A stretch of DNA of 64,000 nucleotides from Bacteroidales bacterium (GTDB taxonomy: Bacteria > Bacteroidota > Bacteroidia > Bacteroidales > UBA932). The notes beneath the pieces are model-generated. The model saw nothing but the letters and a program-made list of their open reading frames with translations. It was not told where the DNA came from and made no database searches. This document shows positions 1-8,561 of this stretch, in pieces (the first letter of the stretch is position 1; every line of letters begins with the position of its first letter). The DNA lies in contig JAFUFP010000004.1 of NCBI GenBank assembly GCA_017469845.1, forward strand, positions 29,139 through 93,138. Reading direction: 5' to 3'. The translations under genes were made by a program, and so were the position numbers.

Positions 1-2
1 CC

Positions 3-2738
3 ATCTTCAAGTTCAGCGCCGACGACATGCCGGTTCTGATACTTTCGGCGACAGCCGACGAGAGCCTTGCCGGACTGGACAGGATCCTCGATGACCGCGT
101 AACGACACCTCTGGCCAGGGTCTCCGGTGTGGGTACCGTATCGGTCTCCGGAGCTCCCACCAGGGAAATCCAGGTCTATTGCGATCCCGACAAACTCCAG
201 GCTTACGGTCTTTCCATCGCCGGAATCTCACAGGTCATCGCCTATGAGAACAGGAACGTCCCTTCCGGTAACATCGATATCGGAAACGAGACTTTCAACC
301 TCCGTGTCCAGAAGGAGTTCAAGGACCCTTCTGAGCTTCTTGACATCATCGTGGGATACCGTGGATTCAATGCGGTTTATCTCAAGGATGTCGCAACCGT
401 CATAGACGGACATGCCGAGAAGGAGATGGAGTCCTACACCAACGGAGTGAGGGCGGCCACGATCGCTATCCAGAAGCAGTCCGGAGCGAATACCGTGAAT
501 GTCATCAAGGATGTCAAGGAACAGCTCAAGACAATCGAGAAGGACCTTCCTTCCGATGTGAAGATAACCACTGTCGTCGACTCTTCCGAGAATATCATCA
601 ACACCATCAACACCCTCAAGGAAACCATCATGATCACCTTCCTTGTGGTTATGCTCGTGGTGTTCGTCTTCCTTGGAAGGTGGAGAGCGACGTTCATCAT
701 CGTCCTCAGTATCCCTATAGCCCTTTTGGCTTCACTCGTATATCTGTTCGCGACAGGAAACACCCTCAACATCATCTCGATGTCGGCGCTTTCCATAGCG
801 ATCGGTATGGTCGTGGATGACGCTATAGTCGTGCTCGAGAATGTGACCACGCATCTTGAAAGGGGAGAGAAACCCAAGGAGGCAGCGGTCCATGCGACCT
901 CTGAAGTGGGTATCTCCGTAATCGCGTCAACCCTTACGATGCTCTGCGTCTTCCTGCCCCTCACGATGATGAGCGGTATGGCTGGAATTCTCTTCAAGCA
1001 GCTCGGTTGGATCGTCGCCATCATCATGATAGTGTCGACCACCGCGGCTCTTACGCTTGTTCCGATGCTCTGCTCCAGATTCCTTCATGTCGGAAGGAAG
1101 ACCGGCAAAGTCTACACGGCTGTGTTCGGCCCGATCAATCGCGGACTAGATGCCATATCGGAAGGGTATTCAAGGATCATCAGGTGGGCTGTGACCCATC
1201 GCAAGACCGTCATCTTCGGAGCATTCGGTATCTTCCTGGCCGTCATGGCGCTTCTTGCCCCCGGACTAAAAACCGAGTTCTTCCCTTCATCCGACCAGGG
1301 ACGTCTCCAGGTCACCATCCAGCTTCCTGTCGGAACAACCCAGGAGGTTTCTGGACAGTTCGCGCATGAGTTCTACGCCAGAATTGCCGAGGAGATTCCG
1401 GAAATAAAGGTCTGCAACTTCTCTTACGGACAGGCCGATTCGGACAACACTTTCGCCAGCATGAGGAGCAACGGTTCCAACATCATCTCGATGAACATCA
1501 ACCTCGGAAGTATGGAAGAGCGTGACCGCTCAACGACAGATATCGCGGACATCATCCGCCGTGATCTTGCCGAGTATCCTGAGGTTACCAAGGCCCTTGT
1601 GACCGAGGGTATGGGCGGAATCGGAGGAGCGTCCTCGATTCTTGTCGAACTCTACGGATACGATTTCGATGTGGCTGACCAGCTTGCCGCCGAGATCCAG
1701 CAGAAGATGAAGGACAACGGTCTGTTCTCCCAGGTCACCATCAGCCGTGACGAATATACTCCAGAGTATCAGGTCGACTTCGACCGTACGAAACTTGCCA
1801 TCAACGGGCTCAACTCCACGACGGCGGCTTCAGCGCTCAGCGCCGCGATGAGCGGATCCATCGGCTCGTTCTACAGGGAGGACGGAGATGAGTACAATAT
1901 CCGCGTAAGGTATGCCCCTGAGTTCCGTACCAGCATCCAGGACATCGAGAACATCGTCATCTGGAATACCGCCGGGAACGGAATCAGGATCAGGGACCTC
2001 GGAACAGTTGTAGAGACTCAGGTTCCTCCTTCCATCGAGAGAAAGAACCGTACCAGGGTTCTTACCATTACCGGTGTGCTCGCCAAGGCACGTGCCCTTT
2101 CCGATGCGGTTGCCGCCTGCAACGACATCATCGAGTCCACAAACATTCCGCCGGAGTTCTCAACCGTCATCGGAGGAGACTATGAGGATCAGCAGGAGAT
2201 GTTCGGGGACATGTACATCCTCATCATTCTCATCCTTATCCTCGTTTACATGGTGATGGCTTCCCAGTTCGAATCGTTCATGAGTCCTTTCGTCATCATG
2301 TTCTCTGTTCCTTTCGCCCTCGTGGGTGTAATCCTCGGACTCCGTCTTACCGGTACCGCGCTCGGAATGATGGCGATGGTCGGTATAATCATCTTGCTTG
2401 GTATCGTTGTGAAGAACGGTATCGTGCTGATCGACTACACCATCCTCTGCCGTGAAAGGGGCATGAGTGTGATTGAAGCCTCCGTCACAGCCGCCCGCAG
2501 CCGTCTGCGTCCTATCCTCATGACAACCCTCACCACCGTGCTCGGTATGCTTCCTATGGCATTGGGTACCGGTGAAGGTGCGGAGATGTGGCGTTCTCTC
2601 GGTATGACCGTATGTTGGGGTCTTTCCATATCGACGCTCGTGACCCTCGTCCTCATCCCGGCCGTATACTGCGTCTTAGCCGCCCGTCCGGAAAAGAGGC
2701 AGAAGGCAAAGGCCGCAGCTCTCAAGGCAGCCAAATAG
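3..2738 (+). CDS. RND efflux pump inner-membrane permease (5' partial)
   Basis: The reading frame is open from the first bases of the window, so the gene begins upstream; the internal ATG at 27 is not the start. The protein is an AcrB/MexF-type resistance-nodulation-division permease, which exports drugs or other hydrophobic compounds using the proton gradient as part of a tripartite envelope pump. About 910 residues are visible, compared with roughly 1,030 for the family, so only the first part of the porter domain is missing. The membrane segment holding the proton-relay pair (MVVDDAIVVLEN) lies near 810-840, and the second membrane domain with its GEGAEMWRSLG loop lies near 2570. The C-terminus ends in a short Lys/Ala-rich tail. 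The substrate cannot be read from sequence. The next gene follows after 24 nt. Confidence 0.93.
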   Translation: MFKFSADDMPVLILSATADESLAGLDRILDDRVTTPLARVSGVGTVSVSGAPTREIQVYCDPDKLQAYGLSIAGISQVIAYENRNVPSGNIDIGNETFNLRVQKEFKDPSELLDIIVGYRGFNAVYLKDVATVIDGHAEKEMESYTNGVRAATIAIQKQSGANTVNVIKDVKEQLKTIEKDLPSDVKITTVVDSSENIINTINTLKETIMITFLVVMLVVFVFLGRWRATFIIVLSIPIALLASLVYLFATGNTLNIISMSALSIAIGMVVDDAIVVLENVTTHLERGEKPKEAAVHATSEVGISVIASTLTMLCVFLPLTMMSGMAGILFKQLGWIVAIIMIVSTTAALTLVPMLCSRFLHVGRKTGKVYTAVFGPINRGLDAISEGYSRIIRWAVTHRKTVIFGAFGIFLAVMALLAPGLKTEFFPSSDQGRLQVTIQLPVGTTQEVSGQFAHEFYARIAEEIPEIKVCNFSYGQADSDNTFASMRSNGSNIISMNINLGSMEERDRSTTDIADIIRRDLAEYPEVTKALVTEGMGGIGGASSILVELYGYDFDVADQLAAEIQQKMKDNGLFSQVTISRDEYTPEYQVDFDRTKLAINGLNSTTAASALSAAMSGSIGSFYREDGDEYNIRVRYAPEFRTSIQDIENIVIWNTAGNGIRIRDLGTVVETQVPPSIERKNRTRVLTITGVLAKARALSDAVAACNDIIESTNIPPEFSTVIGGDYEDQQEMFGDMYILIILILILVYMVMASQFESFMSPFVIMFSVPFALVGVILGLRLTGTALGMMAMVGIIILLGIVVKNGIVLIDYTILCRERGMSVIEASVTAARSRLRPILMTTLTTVLGMLPMALGTGEGAEMWRSLGMTVCWGLSISTLVTLVLIPAVYCVLAARPEKRQKAKAAALKAAK

Positions 2739-2762
2739 GAGTTCAACAAAAATCGGAAAACA

Positions 2763-3056
2763 ATGAAAGCGATATTCATAGCATTCAACCAAGCATACAA
2801 TGATGAAATCATGGAAGTGCTTGAGGACAACGGTCAGAGGGGGTTTACCCGTTGGAACGACATCCTTGGCCGTGGAACTGAAGACGGCGAGGCCCACTTC
2901 GGAAACCATGCATGGCCTACGATGAACCATGCCATTCTGACAATCGTCGAACCCGAAAAGGTTGAACCCATCATGGAAGATCTGAGGGCCAAGGACAAGA
3001 CTTATCATGATCTTGGCCTCCGGGCTTACGTTTGGAACATAGAGTCAGCGCTTTAG
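2763..3056 (+). CDS. PII-like small protein downstream of the RND pump
   Basis: This is a 97-residue protein with the size and ferredoxin-like pattern of PII-type trimeric signalling proteins: an N-terminal MKAIFIAFNQAY strand, a central variable loop and a C-terminal LRAYVWNIESAL strand. Small PII-like proteins are often found beside metal or RND efflux genes in Bacteroidota, and it sits 24 nt after the pump, so it is probably co-transcribed. The classical PII uridylylation tyrosine motif is not recognisable, so a nitrogen role is not implied. I infer that it senses a ligand relevant to the pump; this is not shown by the sequence. A hairpin and the trxA promoter follow it. Confidence 0.6.
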   Translation: MKAIFIAFNQAYNDEIMEVLEDNGQRGFTRWNDILGRGTEDGEAHFGNHAWPTMNHAILTIVEPEKVEPIMEDLRAKDKTYHDLGLRAYVWNIESAL

Positions 3057-3073
3057 AAGCTCTGAAAGGACAA

Positions 3074-3104
3074 TTTGTATTCCCGCCGCAATTTTGTAAA
3101 TTTG
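3074..3104 (+). promoter_or_regulatory. Bacteroidota promoter for trxA
   Basis: TTTG at 3074-3077 and TAAATTTG at 3097-3104 are separated by 19 nt, an exact match to the Bacteroidota sigma-ABfr consensus. The start of trxA lies 54 nt downstream. Confidence 0.75.
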
Positions 3105-3120
3105 CGGTGGGAATGCTTTT
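3079..3120 (+). terminator. Intrinsic terminator overlapping the trxA promoter
   Basis: A 13-bp inverted repeat (ATTCCCGCCGCAA / TTGCGGTGGGAAT, one G-U wobble) is followed by GCTTTTT. It would end the RND/PII-like transcript. The -7 element of the next promoter lies in its loop and 3' arm. Confidence 0.6.
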
Positions 3121-3158
3121 TGCATTCACCCTGAAAGACATTTAAAACCAATTGAATT

Positions 3159-3473
3159 ATGGCAAAAGTAGTTACGAACGACAATTTCAAAGATATCCTC
3201 GCCAGCCCCAAACCCGTTCTTGTCGACTTCTGGGCGACATGGTGCGGCCCATGCAGGGTCCTTTCCCCCATCGTTGACGAGATCGCGGAAGAAATGGCTG
3301 ACAAAGTGGATGTCGTAAAGTGCAACGTGGATGACGCCGACGAGATCGCCGTCGACTGCGGAATCCGCAATATCCCCACTCTGCTCTACTACAAGAACGG
3401 AGAATTGGCTGACAGGACTGTCGGAGTGGTTTCCAAGGAGGAGATCGTCTCCCGTCTGAACGCCCTTCTTTAA
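3159..3473 (+). CDS. trxA: Thioredoxin
   Basis: This 104-residue cytoplasmic thioredoxin carries the redox motif WCGPC, with active-site cysteines at about residues 29 and 32, and the conserved cis-proline in IRNIPTLLYYKNGE. It has no signal peptide, so it is the general disulfide reductase rather than an exported thioredoxin-fold protein. It donates electrons to enzymes such as the Bcp-type peroxidase encoded at 48878-49330. It has its own promoter and is followed 37 nt later by an outer-membrane barrel gene. Confidence 0.97.
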   Translation: MAKVVTNDNFKDILASPKPVLVDFWATWCGPCRVLSPIVDEIAEEMADKVDVVKCNVDDADEIAVDCGIRNIPTLLYYKNGELADRTVGVVSKEEIVSRLNALL

Positions 3474-3510
3474 TTCCGTTCATGAGGGCGGAGAATAAAA
3501 TCGACGCATT

Positions 3511-4146
3511 ATGAAAACAACTCTAAAGTTCATCATCGCAGCGGTTGCTGCGATGATTATCGGTGTAAGCGCCAGCGCCCAGGTCCATTTCGGATTGGTG
3601 GGCGGAGTCACATCCTCGAGCGCTGACGCCGATGCCAAGGTAGGGAACATGGCTCTCTACCACGTCGGATTCGTGACAAAGATCCCTATGGGTCTGGGTT
3701 TCGCTTTCCAACCCGGAATCACTTACCAGATGAAAGGAGCTTCCCTTTCTGAGATTACCGGTGATGTCTCTACAGCGCATTTTGACACCAAGGTCGGATA
3801 TCTTGAGTTCCCGTTCCAGTTCCAGTGGGGACCGGATCTGGTGCTTTTCCGCCCTTATGCCCTCGCCGAGCCTTTCATCGGAATAGGCCTCAACGTCCAG
3901 AACGATTATGAATCGCTCCGCAGCAAATCCTTCGACGAATCGGCGATGAACCGTTTCGAATACGGTCTTGGCCTCGGAGGAGGTGTCGAAATATGGAAGT
4001 TCCAGCTTTCCGCGAAGTATTTCTGGAACTTCGGTTCCCTACGCAGCGGAATCAAGGACGGTGACATAGCATCTACTGTAAGCAGTGCTTTCAAGGACGG
4101 CAAGAGTTTCAACGGATTCACATTCTCTCTTGCGTTCCTTTTCTAG
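3511..4146 (+). CDS. Outer-membrane beta-barrel protein (PorT-like)
   Basis: A 211-residue protein with a clear signal peptide (Lys-rich start, hydrophobic core, cleavage near ASAQ) and alternating amphipathic strands. It ends in phenylalanine (FSLAFLF), the usual outer-membrane barrel C-terminal signature. It resembles the small porin-family/PorT-like barrels common in Bacteroidota. Length and strand pattern suggest 8 to 10 strands. The function is unknown: it could be structural, a small porin, or part of a secretion apparatus, and nothing in the neighbourhood decides this. The stop codon overlaps a GTG that could be an alternative start of the next gene. Confidence 0.75.
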   Translation: MKTTLKFIIAAVAAMIIGVSASAQVHFGLVGGVTSSSADADAKVGNMALYHVGFVTKIPMGLGFAFQPGITYQMKGASLSEITGDVSTAHFDTKVGYLEFPFQFQWGPDLVLFRPYALAEPFIGIGLNVQNDYESLRSKSFDESAMNRFEYGLGLGGGVEIWKFQLSAKYFWNFGSLRSGIKDGDIASTVSSAFKDGKSFNGFTFSLAFLF

Positions 4147-4166
4147 TGTATCGGGAGAAACAATTG

Positions 4167-4712
4167 ATGGATAGGGAAAAGAAGGTAGTGGTATTCTGCG
4201 CGTCGAGTTACTCGATTCCGCAGAAATACAATGATGTGGCGCGTGAAGTGGTCCGCCTGCTGTGCGGAAAAGGTTACGGAGTGGTGTCGGGCGGAGCCGT
4301 GAAGGGCACGATGGGTGTTGTCGCGGATGAAGTCATCAAGTGCGGCGGAGTCAATATCGGAGTGATACCCCGTTTCATGAAGCAGTATCTTTATCCGCAG
4401 CTCGATACCCTGATCTGGACGGAAACCATGTCCGAGCGGAAGGAGCTGATGCGTAAAGGCACGTGTGCGGCCGTAGCCCTTCCCGGAGGAATCGGGACCC
4501 TGGATGAACTTGTTGAGACCCATGTCCTGGCCAAACTCGGGAAATATCACGGGAAAGTCATAGCCTTCAACGTGGACGGATTCTATGATCCGCTCAAAGC
4601 GTTGCTCGACCATTACGTCGACTCGGGTATGCTCAATCCTTCGGACAGGGACCTTCTGCTTTTCCCCGAAACGGTCGAAGAGTTGTCCGCAATCCTTGAC
4701 AGTCAGAATTAA
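4167..4712 (+). CDS. LOG-family (TIGR00730) nucleoside 5'-monophosphate phosphoribohydrolase
   Basis: The protein has the Rossmann-like LOG fold, beginning with VVVFCASS and carrying the PGGIGTLDELVE motif (consensus PGGxGTxxE) that binds the nucleotide ribose-phosphate. Characterised members release a base from a nucleoside 5'-monophosphate; many are misannotated as lysine decarboxylases. The ATG at 4167 was chosen because a purine-rich GGGAGAAA lies just upstream. The frame also allows a GTG at 4146, overlapping the preceding stop, which would add seven residues. It heads a tight operon with ispB, holB, ricT, gldH and trmB. Its physiological substrate is unknown. Confidence 0.85.
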   Translation: MDREKKVVVFCASSYSIPQKYNDVAREVVRLLCGKGYGVVSGGAVKGTMGVVADEVIKCGGVNIGVIPRFMKQYLYPQLDTLIWTETMSERKELMRKGTCAAVALPGGIGTLDELVETHVLAKLGKYHGKVIAFNVDGFYDPLKALLDHYVDSGMLNPSDRDLLLFPETVEELSAILDSQN

Positions 4713-4723
4713 TCTTTCATCCC

Positions 4724-5701
4724 ATGGGTTTATCTTCCGTTCTTGAATATATCGGCGCAGATCTGAAAGAGGTCGCTTCAATCATGAGGCGGGCTCTTTC
4801 GAGCGATATCGCCCTTCTCAATTCGACGAATGAATCAATACTCTCGAATGACGGGAAGATGATGCGCCCGATGATAACCATTCTTTCGGCATTGGCCTGC
4901 TCGGGGGAGCGGAATCCGGATACGCTTTCTTATGCGGGTGCCGTGGAACTTCTGCATAATGCGACACTTCTTCACGACGATGTCGTTGACTGCAGTTCCA
5001 CCCGACGCGGGAAACCCACGGTCGTCTCACTGATGGGAGCCGGTCCATCGGTTCTCATCGGAGACTACTGGCTGGTCAAGGCGGTTGACCTTGTCCTGTC
5101 CGGCAAACAGCCCCTCAGGGTGGCCAGGTTGTTCTCCAAGACCCTGTCCGACCTGGCGAGCGGGGAGATGCTTCAACTCCAGTGCACCACTTCCTGCAGC
5201 ACTTCTCTTAAAGAGTATTACAGGATCATATATTCGAAGACGGCTACCCTTTTCGAGACATCGGGTCTTGTGGGCGCGATATCCGTTGATGCCGACCCCA
5301 CCAAGGAACAGGCCATAAGGGAGTTCACCTACAACCTCGGAATGGCGTTCCAGATCAAGGACGACATCCTTGATTACGAAGGGGGAGAGAAGATGGGCAA
5401 ACCTTCAGGCCAGGACCTCAAGGAACAGAAGATCACGCTTCCGCTTTTCGGGGCGTTCGCTTCAGCGGAACCGGGGAAGGAGAAGGAAATCCGTTCGCTT
5501 CTGTGTACCGTCACGGAGAATCCGTCGGTGATCGGTACGATCATTTCCTTCGTTAAGGAATATGGCGGGATCGCATGGGCGGAGAAAGTTCTCGGAGAGT
5601 GGGTCGACAAGGCCCTCGCTTCCCTGAGGACCTTCCCTGAAAGCAAGGCAAGAACGCTTCTGGAGGAGTTGACCCTCTTCGTTTCACAAAGGAGCAAGTG
5701 A
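4724..5701 (+). CDS. ispB: Long-chain polyprenyl diphosphate synthase
   Basis: This trans-isoprenyl diphosphate synthase condenses isopentenyl units, probably to the side chain of menaquinone. Two aspartate-rich motifs are visible: HDDVVD at about residues 84-89 followed by STRRG, and KDDILD near residue 212. The fifth residue before the first motif is alanine (ATLLHDD). A small residue there leaves the product tunnel open, which favours a long-chain product, unlike the phenylalanine at that position in the second synthase (55517-56500). It lies 11 nt after the LOG gene and 6 nt before holB. Exact chain length cannot be read from sequence. Confidence 0.88.
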   Translation: MGLSSVLEYIGADLKEVASIMRRALSSDIALLNSTNESILSNDGKMMRPMITILSALACSGERNPDTLSYAGAVELLHNATLLHDDVVDCSSTRRGKPTVVSLMGAGPSVLIGDYWLVKAVDLVLSGKQPLRVARLFSKTLSDLASGEMLQLQCTTSCSTSLKEYYRIIYSKTATLFETSGLVGAISVDADPTKEQAIREFTYNLGMAFQIKDDILDYEGGEKMGKPSGQDLKEQKITLPLFGAFASAEPGKEKEIRSLLCTVTENPSVIGTIISFVKEYGGIAWAEKVLGEWVDKALASLRTFPESKARTLLEELTLFVSQRSK

Positions 5702-5707
5702 TTTTCC

Positions 5708-6787
5708 ATGGCATTCGAGGGGATAATAGGAAACGATGACCTCAAACGGGCCCTTTCCGGCATGATAGCCGGAAACAGGGTTCCGCATGCCATGATGCTT
5801 TATGAAAACGAGGGATGCGGAGCTCTGGCCATCGTGATGGAGTTTCTCAAGGAGCTCAACAAAGGGCATCACCCCGATGTCCATTACACTTTCCCGATAA
5901 CCTCCGGAACGAAAGTCAAGGGCGAAGTGAAGAACCTTGTCTGCGACATGTTCCTGCAGCTGTGGCTGGAACTTGCCGGCAAGAACCCTTATTTCCTCGA
6001 GAGCGAATTGTCGGAAGCCCTGGGTTTCGAGAAGAAGAAGGGTCTCATTGCCGTCGCGGAAGGCAAGGCCATAATCCAGAAGCTTTCCCTGACGAGCCTC
6101 TCGGACGGATACCGTAGCATCGTGATATGGCTTCCCGAGAGGATGAATGCCGAAACCGCCAACAAGCTTCTCAAGGCCATAGAGGAGCCCGCTACCAACG
6201 ATCTTTTCATCCTCATAACCCATTCCCCGTCATCGGTACTCCAGACGATTTCCTCGAGATGCCAGGCCCTGAGGGTCCTTCCCCTGTCGAAGGAAGAGGT
6301 TTGCCGTACGCTGGAGCAGCGGTTCGGATATTCCCACGAAGACGCCTCTTTCGCCGCGGCCTTCAGTTCGGGAAGTGTGGGAGAAGCCCTTTATGCCCTC
6401 TCCAGGAGGGAGGAAACCTCGGCGACGAGGGAACTTTTCTTCACTCTGATGGAGAACATCGTATCGAGGGATTATCTGGCCACACTCGAAACCGGAGACG
6501 TCATAGCGTCAATGGATTCGAGGGAAAAACAGAAAGCTTTTTGTAACTTTGCCGGAGAATGTATCCGGAAGATATTCATGCTGCAGCAGGGTTTGGAGGA
6601 AATCTCCGGAATCATGCCGCAGGAGCGGGATTTCTACGTGGAGATGGCCGGAAAATGCGGCCGTTCCTTCTGCCGTTCATCCCTTGATATCATCGGGAGA
6701 GCTGCCCAGAGGCTTGAACGCAACGTGGGTCAGAAGATCATATTCTGCAACATGGTCTCGAGGATGTTCGGCAGCGTCAGACAATAG
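5708..6787 (+). CDS. holB: DNA polymerase III delta prime subunit, reduced form
   Basis: This clamp-loader subunit helps load the beta clamp on DNA. Visible features are an IIGNDDLKRAL start, WLPERMNAETANKLLKAIEEPA (sensor 1 region) and the SSRC motif that delivers the arginine finger. Two usual elements are altered. The P-loop lysine is absent (NEGCGALA in place of G-x-x-G-x-G-K), as in other delta primes that do not bind ATP. The four-cysteine zinc module that normally follows the first helices is entirely missing: FLKELNKGHHPD joins directly. No frameshift is visible around the junction. It sits between ispB and ricT, an arrangement typical of Bacteroidota. Confidence 0.88.
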   Translation: MAFEGIIGNDDLKRALSGMIAGNRVPHAMMLYENEGCGALAIVMEFLKELNKGHHPDVHYTFPITSGTKVKGEVKNLVCDMFLQLWLELAGKNPYFLESELSEALGFEKKKGLIAVAEGKAIIQKLSLTSLSDGYRSIVIWLPERMNAETANKLLKAIEEPATNDLFILITHSPSSVLQTISSRCQALRVLPLSKEEVCRTLEQRFGYSHEDASFAAAFSSGSVGEALYALSRREETSATRELFFTLMENIVSRDYLATLETGDVIASMDSREKQKAFCNFAGECIRKIFMLQQGLEEISGIMPQERDFYVEMAGKCGRSFCRSSLDIIGRAAQRLERNVGQKIIFCNMVSRMFGSVRQ

Positions 6788-6799
6788 ACAAACGACTCA

Positions 6800-8107
6800 A
6801 TGAACGAGAACGAAAACATACAATTCGATTGCAGCAGGGGCTGTACCGTCACCAGGAAGGATAATGACGACCTGGTTTGCGTGTATCGTCAGGGATGCTG
6901 CAAACTCGAGGACTACGATTACCTCAAGGGTGTGAGGCAGGAGCAGTACTCCGACATATTCGAAGTCCGTTTCAAAAATACGAGGAAGGGATTCTACCGC
7001 AATGACTCCGGCCAGAGCATAAAGACCGGGGATCTCGTCATCGTCGAATCGATGACGGGCCACGACCTGGGTATCGTCACACTCGAGGGACCGATCGTCG
7101 CCCGGCAGATGAAATGCAAGGGAATCGATCCGGATCCCAATCTCCTGAAGAAAATCTACCGCAAAGCCAAGCCCTACGACATCGAGAAATGGCAGGAGGC
7201 CATATCCCGTGAGCAGGATACGATGATCAGGGCGCGTCAGATCGCGGCCGAATTGGGTCTTGAGATGAAGATCGGTGATGTCGAGTTCCAGGGGGACGCG
7301 ACCAAAGCCATCTTCTACTACATCGCCGAAGGCAGGGTTGACTTCAGGGAACTGATCAAGGTGTTCGCCGAGGAGTTCCGCATCAGGATCGAGATGAAGC
7401 AGATCGGAGCCCGTCAGGAAGCCGGCCTCATCGGCGGTCTGGGAGTATGCGGCAGGGAACTGTGTTGCGCCAATTACATCACTTCGTTCAAGTCCATTTC
7501 CACTTCCGCGGCCCGTTGCCAGGACCTTTCCCTCAATCCGCAGAAACTTGCCGGACAGTGCGGAAAGCTCAAATGCTGCCTCAATTACGAAGTCGCCAAT
7601 TATCTTGATGCGCAGTCCCGCATCCCCAAGGTCCAGGAACCTCTGGAGTTCGAGGACGGATTGGCGTATCTCGTGAAAACCGATATTCTCCAGGAGAAGA
7701 TGTATTTCTCCTACGAGAAGGGATCTCTCGCCAACATGTATCCTCTGGACGCTTCGGAAGTCATTGAGATACAGAAGATGAACCGTAACGGAATCCGTCC
7801 GGAGTCGCTCAAGATGGAGGAAGCCGTCGACGCTCCGGAATTCATCTCCGCCGTAGGTGACGACAGCATAACCCGTTTCGACAAACCGAAGAAGAAAAAG
7901 AAGAAATCCTCCAAGGGCAAGTCCGACCAGAATGCGCAGGGACAGGCCCAGAAACCTGCCCAGAACGAAGGACAGAACGCCCCCAAGCAGGAAGGACAGC
8001 CCAAACCCAAACAGGGCGGGCAGGGACAGGGCGGAAAGCGTCAGCAGGGCAACAACAAGGGTAAACGTCCCGCGGGAGGCGGCCAGGGAAACAATCGGGC
8101 CCAATGA
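6800..8107 (+). CDS. ricT: RicT/YaaT-type PSP1-domain protein
   Basis: This 435-residue protein carries a PSP1 C-terminal domain and the cysteine clusters GVCGRELCC and CGKLKCC that bind Fe-S clusters in the Ric complex of Bacillus, where the protein affects RNA processing and development. In Bacteroidota the gene regularly sits between holB and gldH, as here. The final 75 or so residues are a low-complexity tail: a KKKKKK stretch, then Gln/Gly/Asn/Lys-rich sequence. This tail is probably disordered and could bind nucleic acid. The last codons overlap the gldH start (ATGA at 8104-8107), implying translational coupling. The role in this organism is inferred. Confidence 0.87.
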   Translation: MNENENIQFDCSRGCTVTRKDNDDLVCVYRQGCCKLEDYDYLKGVRQEQYSDIFEVRFKNTRKGFYRNDSGQSIKTGDLVIVESMTGHDLGIVTLEGPIVARQMKCKGIDPDPNLLKKIYRKAKPYDIEKWQEAISREQDTMIRARQIAAELGLEMKIGDVEFQGDATKAIFYYIAEGRVDFRELIKVFAEEFRIRIEMKQIGARQEAGLIGGLGVCGRELCCANYITSFKSISTSAARCQDLSLNPQKLAGQCGKLKCCLNYEVANYLDAQSRIPKVQEPLEFEDGLAYLVKTDILQEKMYFSYEKGSLANMYPLDASEVIEIQKMNRNGIRPESLKMEEAVDAPEFISAVGDDSITRFDKPKKKKKKSSKGKSDQNAQGQAQKPAQNEGQNAPKQEGQPKPKQGGQGQGGKRQQGNNKGKRPAGGGQGNNRAQ

Positions 8108-8559
8108 TGTTCCGCAGGATCATACTTTCCGTTATCGCCTCTCTTCCGCTCGTCTTCTCGTGTTCCCGACCCCAGTCTTCGGAACATTTCGTGAGGACGG
8201 AGAACGCCGACGAGTCGGGAGCGTACCGGTTCACGTTGGATTTCCCGGAGGGGGAAGTCTACGATTTGGACCTGTATGTGAACATGGATTGCGGCAACCT
8301 CAAGTTCGCCCAATTTTCGGGAATCGGAGTTTCCGCGCTTTGGGAATCTCCCGAAGGTGAGAAATATTCTGAAGAGGTTTTCATCGGGAGGGAATATCTT
8401 GATGCCGGATCATTTTACGGGAAAAGGGTAGTCGCGCCATACAGGGAGGACCTTTCCATGGATCCTCCGGGGGAATGGACACTTTCACTGAGTATGGACA
8501 AGGAGGCGATAGAGACCTTCGGAGTTACAGGTATAGGCATAAGGGCAACCAGAAAATAG
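8104..8559 (+). CDS. gldH: GldH-family lipoprotein
   Basis: A 151-residue lipoprotein with a type II signal peptide ending in the lipobox LVFSC. Its position directly after ricT and its size match GldH, a component first described in Flavobacterium gliding and present in many non-gliding Bacteroidota. The mature part looks beta-rich. The start overlaps the ricT stop by four bases. Gliding itself is not implied: no other gld/spr genes are visible. The assignment rests mainly on context plus general resemblance. Confidence 0.7.
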   Translation: MMFRRIILSVIASLPLVFSCSRPQSSEHFVRTENADESGAYRFTLDFPEGEVYDLDLYVNMDCGNLKFAQFSGIGVSALWESPEGEKYSEEVFIGREYLDAGSFYGKRVVAPYREDLSMDPPGEWTLSLSMDKEAIETFGVTGIGIRATRK

Positions 8560-8561
8560 AG

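Noticed and set aside
6797..8104. 435-codon minus-strand open frame opposite ricT
   Set aside because: It lies exactly antisense to ricT, has hydrophobic low-complexity sequence created by the Lys/Gln-rich tail on the other strand, and shows no family motif.
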